A DNA stretch of 50,216 nucleotides from Rhizobium alarense (GCF_021555155.1 NZ_JAKGBU010000003.1:69645-119860); one strand, 5' to 3'; counted from the stretch's first letter, positions 34,505-41,748 are shown. Notes: generated by a model not told the origin, from the sequence alone. Numbers and translations: made by a program.

Positions 34505-35684
34505 CGTGCCGGATCGCTTCAACATTCCGTTCGCAGACAGTGCGGGTGGGGGCTTCATCACCTATCCCATCCCGGAGGCGTCGCAGATTGGTATCAGCGA
34601 TGGGCGCGCCTCCCTGACGGACGGTTTTCCTCCGCAGAACTTCCTGCCTGTCGGGGCAGGGGGAGTTCCGCCTTTCGGGCAGGACACGAACGGACTTCTG
34701 AAGCAGATCACGGAATGGAACCGTTGGCAGGGGGCCGGCTCTCCAGTGCCCTACAGCAGCGCTTTTTCGACGGCTATCGGGGGATACCCTCAGGGCGCAC
34801 TGCTCGCCTCCACCACGTTCACCGGCTTCTGGCTGAATGCTGCGGACGACAACACCACGGACCCCGATGCCGGTGGCACCAACTGGCTGCCGTTCTTCCC
34901 GTATCCTCAGGAGACGCTTGCGGCAAACCGCACCTATTACGTCTCCACTACGGGCAGCGACAGCAATGACGGACTGACATCCGGCACGGCATGGGCAACA
35001 CTGCAGCACGCATGGGATTTCGTCCTCGCGAACATCAATCTCGCTGGTTACAACATAACAATCGACGTGGAAGACGGCACCTACACCTCGGCGCTCACTG
35101 CGTCCGGCGTTTTGACCGGTGCGCCTGGTCCAGGCTCTTTCCAGATCGTCGGCAACACCGGCACGCCGGCAAACGTGGTGCTTTCGACGGCTGGCGACTG
35201 CATCCGGTCTTCCAACAATGCGCAGATCATGGTGCGGGGCATGCGTCTCACATCATCCGGGGCAAGCTGCTTCGCCACGAGCCGTGGGGGAACCCTTGAG
35301 TTTGATACTATCGAATTCAACACCGCCGCCGTGTCTCACATCAACGCGAGCGGTGGGTCTCTTGTCACGTTCAACGGCGCGTATTCCATCGTCGGGGCAT
35401 CCCCTTTCCACTACCAGGTCACGAACAAGGCGCTTCTGGCATACGGCACAGTCGGCTCGGCAATTGTGACGCTGACTGGAACTCCGGCTTTCACACAGTT
35501 CGCGTTTTGCAGCCTGAGCGCCCTCATCGGCATCAACTCGGGCCTCGTCACCTATAGCGGCTCGGCAACCGGCTCCCGCTACACCGCCATCCTGGGCGGC
35601 AACATCTACACGTTCGGTGGTGGAGCTAACTACTTCCCCGGCAACTCCGCTGGTTCAACCGCGACCGGTGGTCTCTATAACTGA
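34491..35684 (+). CDS. Phage tail-fibre/tail-spike-like protein
   Basis: 397 residues. The N-terminal module is the recognisable phage tail-fibre domain: GFPPQNFLPVGAGGVPPFGQ, then LLKQITEWNRWQGAG and a STAIGGYPQGALLASTTFTG segment with NTTDPDAGGTNW. From about 145 a right-handed beta-helix-like region starts with TYYVSTTGSDSNDGLTSGTA, as in pectate-lyase-type spikes, rich in Gly, Ser, Thr and Asn to the end. Such proteins recognise the host surface. It is the only virion-structure-like protein seen in the element, suggesting it could be mounted on another phage's particle. Confidence 0.8.
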   Translation: MKLIDVPDRFNIPFADSAGGGFITYPIPEASQIGISDGRASLTDGFPPQNFLPVGAGGVPPFGQDTNGLLKQITEWNRWQGAGSPVPYSSAFSTAIGGYPQGALLASTTFTGFWLNAADDNTTDPDAGGTNWLPFFPYPQETLAANRTYYVSTTGSDSNDGLTSGTAWATLQHAWDFVLANINLAGYNITIDVEDGTYTSALTASGVLTGAPGPGSFQIVGNTGTPANVVLSTAGDCIRSSNNAQIMVRGMRLTSSGASCFATSRGGTLEFDTIEFNTAAVSHINASGGSLVTFNGAYSIVGASPFHYQVTNKALLAYGTVGSAIVTLTGTPAFTQFAFCSLSALIGINSGLVTYSGSATGSRYTAILGGNIYTFGGGANYFPGNSAGSTATGGLYN

Positions 35685-35778
35685 GATAGGTGCTCGATGG
35701 CTCTCGTATAAAAAGCACATCGACGTCGTGTTCGAACTGGTGACGGCGAACTCTCGGAAGGAGTAAGAGGCGCTTAAA

Positions 35779-35970
35779 TTGTTCTTCTGCGGTCCGCCGT
35801 CGATCACGGCGCAAGAGTTTGTCGATCGGCTTACGGCTGGGGCGCTCATCGTCGAAGAAATCACGGGTGAGCCACAAGGCCCGTTATGGGATGCTGAGAA
35901 CGCGGAACGCCTCCGCCGAACCGTTTTGGCGATGGACGCTCCACCAGCCCCCAACATGCCGCTACAATAG
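35779..35970 (+). CDS. Hypothetical protein, 63 aa
   Basis: TTG start, (M)FFCGPPSITAQEFVDRLTAG, with purine-rich AAGAGG upstream. Amphipathic helix in the middle (RLTAGALIVEEITGEPQGPL), Pro-rich end. Lies directly after the tail-fibre gene and before a one-helix membrane peptide. No family recognised; start codon and reality moderate. Confidence 0.5.
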   Translation: MFFCGPPSITAQEFVDRLTAGALIVEEITGEPQGPLWDAENAERLRRTVLAMDAPPAPNMPLQ

Positions 35971-35980
35971 GGGTGCCATC

Positions 35981-36097
35981 ATGCGAGCCATTCATGCCTG
36001 TGCAAGGGCCTACAGCGAGCGCCTTGCATCCTTCCTTCCCATTGCATCGTTCGGCGCTGCCGCCGCTGTGGTGGCAGCTTTCGTAATACTGGCATAG
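35981..36097 (+). CDS. One-helix membrane peptide, 38 aa
   Basis: MRAIHACARAYSERLASFLP then a hydrophobic C-terminal helix (GAAAAVVAAFVILA). AGGGG lies seven bases before the ATG. The size and a single helix would fit a tiny holin or a membrane toxin, but no endolysin is nearby and no family is recognised. Confidence 0.45.
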   Translation: MRAIHACARAYSERLASFLPIASFGAAAAVVAAFVILA

Positions 36098-36164
36098 GAC
36101 AAAGTTGGAATACGGCGCCACCGCATGCACAATGCCATCCAGTTTGATTTTTGGGGAGGAATTC

Positions 36165-36785
36165 ATGATTAGGCTTTGGCCGATGGTCATTTTCGCGGCA
36201 GGGTTTTCCTTTGCGCCTTCACTGACCCTCGCAGGCGTCTTGCCGTTCCCGGATGGCCGCTATGTTACTAACCCTGACCTTTGCTGGATGAGTGAAGACC
36301 AGCTTATCGAGAAGCATGGCGATCGTGTTGGCGCAATGGTCAGGGTACTGAGCGGAAATCGCATCTTCAATGCCTACGAAATGGTCTGCACCGTGCTCAA
36401 GGTGTCCACCGAGGGTGATCAGGTTTCTTTTCGAGCAAGCTGCGAGAACGAGGGCGAAACAGAGAGCGTCGAAGGACGATACGTCACGCTGACCGCTACG
36501 TCATTCCGTCTCGGAGAACGGGTCTTCGCCCATTGTCCAGCACTCAATCCGAGCTGGCAATTTCCCGACGTGGCGTGGCCGGTAGAGAACATCATTGGCC
36601 TTTGGAACGAAGCAAACGGTTTTTGCCGCGGGCATTCTCCCTCGGACCCTCGAATGCACACAGGCTGCGAATCCCGCGAAACCTATGGGAAGATGCTTGA
36701 TGAACGCGGATGGTGCTACGGGCGTGAGAACGAAGCTGGCTATCAAATGTCCTGGCACGTATGCGGGCCGAATTCCAACAGATAG
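36165..36785 (+). CDS. Secreted cysteine-containing protein, 206 aa
   Basis: Signal peptide MIRLWPMVIFAAGFSFAPSL with cleavage near TLAGV; GGGGAGGAA before the ATG decides this start over an upstream TTG at 36105. The mature part has a first half with paired Cys (NPDLCWMSEDQ, MVCTVLKVS, RASCENEGE) and a second module NEANGFCRGHSPSD then GCESRETYGKMLDERGWCYG ending in WHVCG, a Cys-rich pattern I associate with secreted proteins of unknown function in alphaproteobacteria. Periplasmic; could change the host envelope. Confidence 0.75.
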   Translation: MIRLWPMVIFAAGFSFAPSLTLAGVLPFPDGRYVTNPDLCWMSEDQLIEKHGDRVGAMVRVLSGNRIFNAYEMVCTVLKVSTEGDQVSFRASCENEGETESVEGRYVTLTATSFRLGERVFAHCPALNPSWQFPDVAWPVENIIGLWNEANGFCRGHSPSDPRMHTGCESRETYGKMLDERGWCYGRENEAGYQMSWHVCGPNSNR

Positions 36786-36797
36786 GGGACGCCACCC

Positions 36798-37217
36798 GTG
36801 ACAATGACGGAAATCGAGGTCGAAGGGATTGGCACCATTCGGCAACTGAACGACTGGCAATATGTCCGGCTACGCAGGATACGTGGTCCAAATCGGGAGA
36901 TCGCATCCTTTGCCTTTGCGTCCGGCATGAGCCTTCATCAGTTCAAGGCGCTGCCAGTGGAAAAGCAGCGGGCGTGCAGAGAAGCCTATATGCGCATCAC
37001 AGCGCCGGATTTCGGAGCGCCGAGGCAAAGACCGCAGCAACCCGTTCCCCCGCGTCCATGGGCTCGCCTGTCGCAGGAAAAGCAAGCCGAACTCGGTCGC
37101 AAGCTGCTGGAGGTCAAAGCCCAGCTGCCGCGCGGACATTTCCGGCCCTGGATCGAGCAGAAGAGCGGGATTTCCTACACTCAAGCGCAGCGTTTTATGC
37201 GGGCTGCGAAGGTGTAA
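36798..37217 (+). CDS. DUF3102-like DNA-associated protein
   Basis: 139 residues, GTG start with AGGGGA eight bases upstream (an internal ATG six bases later is less well placed). N-terminal half is a small basic domain (LNDWQYVRLRRIRGPNREIA), then a Pro-rich linker (RQRPQQPVPPRPW), and the C-terminal helix-turn-helix-like segment LGRKLLEVKAQLPRGHFRPW followed by SGISYTQAQRFMRAAK, as in DUF3102 proteins of mobile elements. Convergent with the next gene, sharing 23 bases at their 3' ends. Confidence 0.65.
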   Translation: MTMTEIEVEGIGTIRQLNDWQYVRLRRIRGPNREIASFAFASGMSLHQFKALPVEKQRACREAYMRITAPDFGAPRQRPQQPVPPRPWARLSQEKQAELGRKLLEVKAQLPRGHFRPWIEQKSGISYTQAQRFMRAAKV

Positions 37218-37425
37218 AAGCCGATCCATCGATCATTCGGTCAATTATGTTTCGATGCCGTTTCTTGAGTTGACCTAACCGCTTGGCAGCCTCGTTTGTG
37301 TTTAACTCGCCCCTCTTATGCCGTCGCCAGATATCCGCGGCCTCTTCACTGAGCTTCTTCGGGCGACTTGAATCTGTCCTCTGATCGGTTTCGCGACTGA
37401 CCTTGGGGAGGGTTGCGAGGGACAT
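37195..37425 (-). CDS. Small basic protein, 76 aa
   Basis: Begins MSLATLPKVSRETDQRTDSS; strong AAGGAG eight bases before the ATG. Two helices rich in Lys/Arg (KKLSEEAADIWRRHKRGELN, AAKRLGQLKKRHRNIIDRMI). Could bind nucleic acid. It overlaps the upstream ORF (37346-37717) by 80 bases in another frame, so these two may not both be real; this one has the better ribosome site. Confidence 0.55.
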   Translation of the reverse strand: MSLATLPKVSRETDQRTDSSRPKKLSEEAADIWRRHKRGELNTNEAAKRLGQLKKRHRNIIDRMIDGSAFTPSQPA

Positions 37426-37717
37426 CTGTGTGCTCCTTCAAGAGTTCCTTGATGTGGTCAATGAGAGGTGCGCAGGTAAAGATGGTAGTGCTTGCCCTGT
37501 TCCCATAGAACGCAAATGGCTGTGTAGACTCGATAGACAGAAAACCACGAATTGTTGAATTTTCCGAAAAATCGGTTTCCAGCGGCATGAAAAAGATCGA
37601 AAGGTAGCCAACTTCCGATTGGGTAGGGCTTGTCTTCGCCAGCTTTCCAAATTGCCTAATACTGTTAACAATTCGGGGCTGACCATCGTGCTGACAGGCG
37701 TAGTGTCCGAGCGTCAT
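37346..37717 (-). CDS. ORF, 123 aa, probably N-terminally truncated
   Basis: Begins MTLGHYACQHDGQPRIVNSI and has no ribosome site. The frame stays open and protein-like for about 31 codons upstream (including PWDGSVKLGVKHRNPGND) up to a TGA, without ATG, GTG or TTG, which suggests loss of the original 5' end. The segment STIRGFLSIESTQPFAFYG followed by CAPLIDHIKELLKEH is faintly GAF-like. Might be a remnant or use an unusual start. Confidence 0.4.
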   Translation of the reverse strand: MTLGHYACQHDGQPRIVNSIRQFGKLAKTSPTQSEVGYLSIFFMPLETDFSENSTIRGFLSIESTQPFAFYGNRASTTIFTCAPLIDHIKELLKEHTDVPRNPPQGQSRNRSEDRFKSPEEAQ

Positions 37718-37968
37718 TTCCGCTGGAAACTCTCGATTGATTGGTCGATCATTGCCGGGATTGCGGTGTTTTACCCCGAGCTTGACTGAACCATCCCATG
37801 GGACGGAAATCGCTCCGCCCTTTCAAGCCGGGATGGGATCGCCGAAATCTTCGCCACCGTGTCGGGGAATGAAGCAACAAGACAATCGAAAGGCGAGTCA
37901 CCTTGACGGCTTGTTCGATGTGCGACACGTTTACCGCTAGGGGAAATGCTCGGCTTATAGGCGGGATA

Positions 37969-38391
37969 ATGCTGAAGAAGCCTGAACGGCGGACGACAAA
38001 AGCCAGGAACAAATCAAAGTCCAAACAGCTTCTTGACCTGGTTAACTGCCACGAGATGGTGATTGCGGCTCTTAAAGTCGCATCAACGAAAGCTATCTAC
38101 GCTGGCAGTCCATACCACCGACCGGCGGGATCGAAAATGGGAATGCCGAAAACACGACGATATCCACACGCAAGCAAATGCGACCCGAAATGGGATCGCC
38201 AGTCGGCCACGGCTGCCTTGCGGGCCGCGATTAAGGCTGGGACGGTATCAGCCGCCTTCGAGGGGCACTATCCCCGTTACGCTTGGCACAAAGACGACGA
38301 CGTCCTATATGAGGCTAGGCTGACCAACTCTGAAAATGGAGAGTATCACGCCTACCCACTGGAAGATAAGCGACAATGGCCACATCAGTAA
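37969..38391 (+). CDS. Small basic protein paired with an IrrE-like protein (cargo)
   Basis: 140 residues from ATG 37969 (GGCGGGA upstream); a TTG at 37903 is possible. Very basic N-terminus (KKPERRTTKARNKSKSKQ), then HRPAGSKMGMPKTRRYPHAS and the ordered C-terminal block DRQSATAALRAAIKAGTVSA, HYPRYAWHKDDDVLYEARLT with YHAYPLEDKRQWP. The His/Arg/Asp-rich C-terminal block looks catalytic or nucleic-acid binding. I recall similar C-terminal blocks in toxin-like small proteins but cannot name a family with certainty. The next gene starts inside its last codons (16-base overlap), so the pair is co-translated. Confidence 0.65.
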   Translation: MLKKPERRTTKARNKSKSKQLLDLVNCHEMVIAALKVASTKAIYAGSPYHRPAGSKMGMPKTRRYPHASKCDPKWDRQSATAALRAAIKAGTVSAAFEGHYPRYAWHKDDDVLYEARLTNSENGEYHAYPLEDKRQWPHQ

Positions 38392-39701
38392 ACGATCGCC
38401 TCCCAAGCGGTTTCTTGATCGACGCTCGATGGATAGACAACGAGATTGATGTCGCACGCGCACACGATCGCACTCTCGCTCGCCTATCGATTTCCGCTGC
38501 TAACTCCGTCTTGACGAGCTATAAGAGCGACAAGGGTGACGTAGGCGACGAAGTGGAGATACCGGCTTACCCGCTGGCGGAATGGCTGGCGTCAAACTGG
38601 TGGTCGCTACTTTTTGAGCCTCGTAAGGGGGATTGGGAGGACAACGACAGCTTTAGAACTCGACATTGGCTTGGGACGGCCAGAGCAGGCTTCGCGTTAC
38701 CGGACGTGTGGATCGTGCCCACTGGTGACCGCGTCGAGATTGTGTCGCGCGATACCTACCTGCGCCACGCCAGATTGACGTTTACAGCCGATTTTCGTGG
38801 AGAAGTTCTGCGATCGGAGTTGGAGAGCGGCCTGCGGACTTTCATGCGGACCGTTATGGCACGCCTGAGCGGAGCAAGTATCTCCAATACACTCGCGCAG
38901 GAGCTTTGGGGATTGATCGAGGGAACGGACGCGGAGACAGCGGCTTATTGCCAGCTCGTCGGCGCGCTCGGCCTAAATCCGTATGATGCGAATGATGACG
39001 TCGACGGGATATTGGACAAGCTTTCCGAGCACTTACCATTCCCTGTACTGTTCGATCTCTGCCAAGCTGCCGACGAACGAAGCTTCCGCATGGTTGCCAG
39101 TCAGGCCGGGGAAATGTTCGCTCACTTGGGCGAGGCCCAGACGTTCGACGCTACTCAGATTTCACAGATAAGGCTTCCAGATGAGCGGCTCGACGCTGCG
39201 GCTTGGCGTTGGGGGCTTGATGTTGCCGAAGAGGTACGTCGGCACTTCGGAAAGTCGTCGCGAGAGCCGGCCGGGGGCGAGGACATCTTGCGGGAAATCG
39301 GCATTGATTTTGCCGGCGGCGGGTTCGCAAAGCAGAATGACAACAGCGACACGCAACCCGTTACGGGAGCCTTGGACTCCAGAGAGCGGAGAGAGGTGCG
39401 GCTTGCATTGCCTGCGGGCAGGAGCGCTCACAAGAAATTCACCGCCGCACGCGGGGTGTTTATGTCGATTGCCTTCGACAAAAATATTCGCCTGATAACC
39501 GGCGCAAGAACACGCGACCAGCAGGCAAGCCGTGCATTTGCCGCCGAAATGCTGGCCCCGAGCGCCTATCTACGGTCTCGCAGCAGTAATGGCTTGTCAT
39601 CGTACCGTGTCGCAGAGATCGCGGAAGAACTGGATGTCTCTCCGGCCGTCGTACGATATCAAGCCCAGAACAACCACATTCACGTCTACGACGCCTACTG
39701 A
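38376..39701 (+). CDS. ImmA/IrrE-like protein lacking the HExxH motif (cargo)
   Basis: 441 residues. The N-terminal two thirds are unrecognised, with IPAYPLAEWLASNWWSLLFE near residue 65. The last quarter follows the ImmA/IrrE (COG2856) plan: a helix entering at FTAARGVF (355-362), where HExxH should be, then RDQQASRAFAAEMLAPSAYL (380-399) and a helix-turn-helix-like EIAEELDVSPAVVRYQAQN end. His and Glu of HExxH are Arg359 and Gly360, so it is unlikely to be an active metallopeptidase. Co-translated with the small basic protein; antitoxin, sensor or defence roles are possible. Confidence 0.7.
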   Translation: MATSVNDRLPSGFLIDARWIDNEIDVARAHDRTLARLSISAANSVLTSYKSDKGDVGDEVEIPAYPLAEWLASNWWSLLFEPRKGDWEDNDSFRTRHWLGTARAGFALPDVWIVPTGDRVEIVSRDTYLRHARLTFTADFRGEVLRSELESGLRTFMRTVMARLSGASISNTLAQELWGLIEGTDAETAAYCQLVGALGLNPYDANDDVDGILDKLSEHLPFPVLFDLCQAADERSFRMVASQAGEMFAHLGEAQTFDATQISQIRLPDERLDAAAWRWGLDVAEEVRRHFGKSSREPAGGEDILREIGIDFAGGGFAKQNDNSDTQPVTGALDSRERREVRLALPAGRSAHKKFTAARGVFMSIAFDKNIRLITGARTRDQQASRAFAAEMLAPSAYLRSRSSNGLSSYRVAEIAEELDVSPAVVRYQAQNNHIHVYDAY

Positions 39702-39912
39702 GAAAGCGGCCTCCCATCCCGGGCATTATGGTATAGAATTGCTGGACTCGCTCCCAACGAGGGCAAGGAAGAAAGGCCCTCGGTGCGTAGGATGGTCGGT
39801 TCATACGGGGGGCGATCCTCTCATCGGGTCAATTCAGTCGACTCGTTGCGAATCGGCCCGGCAAGAGAGTTTTGCTGATGTTACGAAGGAGATTGAGGGG
39901 CAGATAGTCAGC

Positions 39913-40281
39913 CTATCGGGCGGCACGTTCCAATTCCTCCTTGAGGCCGCGTTCAACAGCGCTCGTGACCAAATCTGCGCAAAAGGATGCGGGATATCCC
40001 ACTCTCCCGCAATGCCAAGTCAACCCCGACTGATCGCCGCAATAGGCCGCTATCATGCCGACGACGTTCATTCCCAACGAAATCTGATACTGGATGTTTG
40101 CGCCCCTCGTGACGGTCTTTGACCAAACGCAATTCATCATCGCCGTCAGCGAGGCAGTCGGCATTCCATAGAGCTCGGGCGGAAGGTGTTCCAAGGCGTC
40201 GGCGGGCACTTGAGCGCGCCCTTGTCCCATCGAAATGAGGGAGACTGCGGTTGCGAACAATATGATCCGCAGGCCTCCCAT
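39913..40281 (-). CDS. Secreted hypothetical protein, 122 aa
   Basis: Signal peptide MGGLRIILFATAVSLISMGQ, cleavage near GRAQV. Mature part has Cys in MMNCVWSKTV, AYCGDQSG, WHCGRVG and SFCADLV, probably disulfide bonded in the periplasm. An in-frame ATG at 40332, four bases after the upstream gene's stop, is an alternative start that would add 17 residues before the leader. Second gene of a minus-strand pair at the right end of the element. Function unknown. Confidence 0.65.
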   Translation of the reverse strand: MGGLRIILFATAVSLISMGQGRAQVPADALEHLPPELYGMPTASLTAMMNCVWSKTVTRGANIQYQISLGMNVVGMIAAYCGDQSGLTWHCGRVGYPASFCADLVTSAVERGLKEELERAAR

Positions 40282-40336
40282 GGCTTCGTGGCAAGCTGAG
40301 CGACACGGGCTGGCGACGACACAGCCAGTCATGTAA

Positions 40337-40627
40337 CTACATCCCTGCCTGGTAGCGCCACACGTCCACTATTGCCATGGATACCGTTGCCGCCGCAGCC
40401 AGAAAAGTGAAAAGCGCGATTAGACCGCCCACCAACTGGGCTGCCTTTCCAAGAGCAACTTCTGTCTTTATCCGCTTTCCGTCCCAATAAAGATTGTCCG
40501 CATCGTCTACCCCTAGAAGTTCGAACGCGTTCCAGGATATTGGGCCGACGCCCTTTGGCCAATGGCTTGGTGCGGTTCCATCTACGGCTTTCGCCGATCC
40601 GCCGGCTTCGTTGAGTTCAATATTCAT
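40337..40627 (-). CDS. Small one-helix membrane protein, 96 aa
   Basis: Begins MNIELNEAGGSAKAVDGTAP with GGAGGG before the ATG. Soluble part HWPKGVGPISWNAFELLGVD then DNLYWDGKRIKTEVALGKAA, followed by a single hydrophobic helix (VGGLIALFTFLAAAATVSMA) and short tail. The LYWDGKRI-type stretch before one membrane helix is a layout I have seen in unassigned bacterial small proteins. Closest gene to the right attachment site; with the secreted protein it forms a cargo pair. Confidence 0.65.
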   Translation of the reverse strand: MNIELNEAGGSAKAVDGTAPSHWPKGVGPISWNAFELLGVDDADNLYWDGKRIKTEVALGKAAQLVGGLIALFTFLAAAATVSMAIVDVWRYQAGM

Positions 40628-40703
40628 GCCACCCTCCACATCTAGAGAGTTCAGAATTACAGGATACACGCCCAAGTCAAGGCGTTGAATGTTTAGGGAA
40701 CAG

Positions 40704-40736
40704 GTTGCTACCATTTTGCTACCCTACTCGGTAGCA
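40704..40736. promoter_or_regulatory. Putative integrase arm-type sites (right)
   Basis: GTTGCTACC (40704-40712) and TTTGCTACC (40715-40723), same orientation and 11 bases apart, as at the left end, plus an inverted GGTAGCA at 40730-40736. They lie about 107 bases inside the right attachment repeat. Confidence 0.55.
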
Positions 40737-40842
40737 CAGAGAAAAATGAAGGGATATGAAGCGGGCCTGCAATCACCAAATCCCGTGAAATACCGGCACT
40801 TCCCGGTATCCAACAAGATGATGAAAGACGCGTCGAACCGAA

Positions 40843-40879
40843 TTTCAAGACCGGTTCCTTAAACCACTCGGACACCCAT
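40843..40879. repeat. Right attachment repeat, displaced 5' fragment of tRNA-Ser
   Basis: 37 bases identical to 25000-25036, followed by TC where the intact tRNA has CC. It is the original 5' half of the tRNA separated from its 3' half by integration. Read on the minus strand its acceptor is GAATGGG, one base different from the functional GGATGGG. No 3' half is present here, so no functional tRNA. Confidence 0.9.
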
Positions 40880-41113
40880 TCCCGCGGGCGCCTCCGGCCA
40901 TTCGACGGGCCGGCGGCCGTCGAGCGGGCGACGCTCCGCCGCCTTTAGCGCCTTTCCGCCGGCGGCGTCAACCGGAACGCGACGCCGCCTCTGCCGCCGC
41001 TCCTTGCGGAGACCGCCGGCGCGCGCGGCGCGGAACAATCCGCGCGGCTTGCCGTTGGCTGCAGGAGGGGTGCGAAGAGCCGCCCCACCTGTCGAACCGT
41101 GAAAGGAAGGACC

Positions 41114-41299
41114 ATGCCCGCCACCTCCAAGGCCCAGCAGAAAGCAGCCGGCGCCGCACTCGCCGCCAAGCGCGGCGACATGCCGAGGAACAAGCTCAAG
41201 GGCGCCTCGAAGCAGATGGTGCAGTCGATGAGCGAGAAGGAACTCGACGAACTTGCCTCCACCGAACGCGCCCGCCTCCCGAAGAAGAAGGGCGACTGA
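41114..41299 (+). CDS. DUF3008 family protein
   Basis: 61 residues, MPATSKAQQKAAGAALAAKR and SKQMVQSMSEKELDELASTE, which match the small DUF3008 family, common in rhizobia. GAAAGGAAGGA lies just before the ATG; an upstream GTG (41099) is less likely. Basic, no membrane segment. Possibly stress related; function not established. First chromosomal gene right of the element. Confidence 0.85.
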   Translation: MPATSKAQQKAAGAALAAKRGDMPRNKLKGASKQMVQSMSEKELDELASTERARLPKKKGD

Positions 41300-41357
41300 C
41301 GCCGGATGGAACCCGCCCGCCCGCGGCTCCTCGACACCGCCGGGGGCCTGTGACAAG

Positions 41358-41714
41358 ATGGATGCCATGATAGAAAGCACCGACATCGAGCTCGAGGACG
41401 AGCGGCTGAAGCGGCTGGCGGCGATGGCGCGCGAGCGCGGCATGCCCGTGGCCACCCTGCTCTCCCGCAACGCGCCCGGCACGCTCGGCGGCCACGAAGC
41501 GACCCATACCGCGTCGATCGTGCTCGATCTGCTCGACCAGCACCTTGTCGCCCATCCGGCGATCGTCGGGGACGCACAGTGGTTCCGCCTCGCCTCCCGC
41601 GCCAGCGAGGCGCTCTTCAACCTCTACCAGGCGATGGGGGCCGCGCAGATCGACCAGGGCCAGCCGGACGAGGGGCTGCGGCCGGAAGAGCTGAACGCCA
41701 GCAACGACGCCTGA
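41358..41714 (+). CDS. Hypothetical protein, 118 aa
   Basis: Begins MDAMIESTDIELEDERLKRL (a second ATG three codons later is equally possible). Helical throughout: AMARERGMPVATLLSRNAPG, SIVLDLLDQHLVAHPAIVGD and ASRASEALFNLYQAMGAAQI. No signal or membrane segment; no family recognised. Follows DUF3008 by about 60 bases on the same strand and is convergent with the gntR operon. Confidence 0.65.
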   Translation: MDAMIESTDIELEDERLKRLAAMARERGMPVATLLSRNAPGTLGGHEATHTASIVLDLLDQHLVAHPAIVGDAQWFRLASRASEALFNLYQAMGAAQIDQGQPDEGLRPEELNASNDA

Positions 41715-41748
41715 CCGCCGCGGCGTGCCGCCGGCCGCCGCATGTCCG

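Larger units (their letters stand above)
25000..40879. mobile_element. 15.8 kb integrated phage-satellite-like element in tRNA-Ser(UGA)
   Basis: Bounded by a perfect 37-bp direct repeat (25000-25036 and 40843-40879), 15,843 bases from repeat to repeat. The interior is visibly less GC-rich than the flanks. It contains a tyrosine integrase, an RHH regulator, a chain of overlapping small genes, an initiator-like gene with iterons, a serine recombinase, large terminase, tail-fibre-like protein and cargo. No portal, capsid, protease, tail-tube, tape-measure or lysis gene was recognised. Either a satellite that uses a helper phage's particles or a reduced prophage; nearly all ORFs appear intact, favouring the first. 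Confidence 0.85.

Noticed and set aside
31460-36097. Portal, capsid, tail-tube or lysis genes
   Set aside because: Looked for by motif and length; no ORF of fitting size or sequence other than TerL and the tail-fibre-like protein.
36761-37273. 170-codon plus-strand ORF over the DUF3102-like gene
   Set aside because: Alternative frame of 36798-37217, which has the ribosome site and a recognisable C-terminal domain.
37346-37860. Programmed frameshift or stop read-through joining the 123-residue ORF to an upstream frame
   Set aside because: No slippery sequence, selenocysteine-like structure or conserved upstream domain seen; truncation is the simpler reading.
39758-39782. Hairpin CGAGGGC/GCCCTCG between convergent cargo genes
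   Set aside because: Seven-base stem with an 11-base loop and no T-run; could help termination but evidence is too thin for a feature.
39532-40122. 196-codon plus-strand ORF across the end of the IrrE-like gene
   Set aside because: Starts inside the IrrE-like gene and runs antisense to the secreted gene; no ribosome site and sequence is not protein-like.
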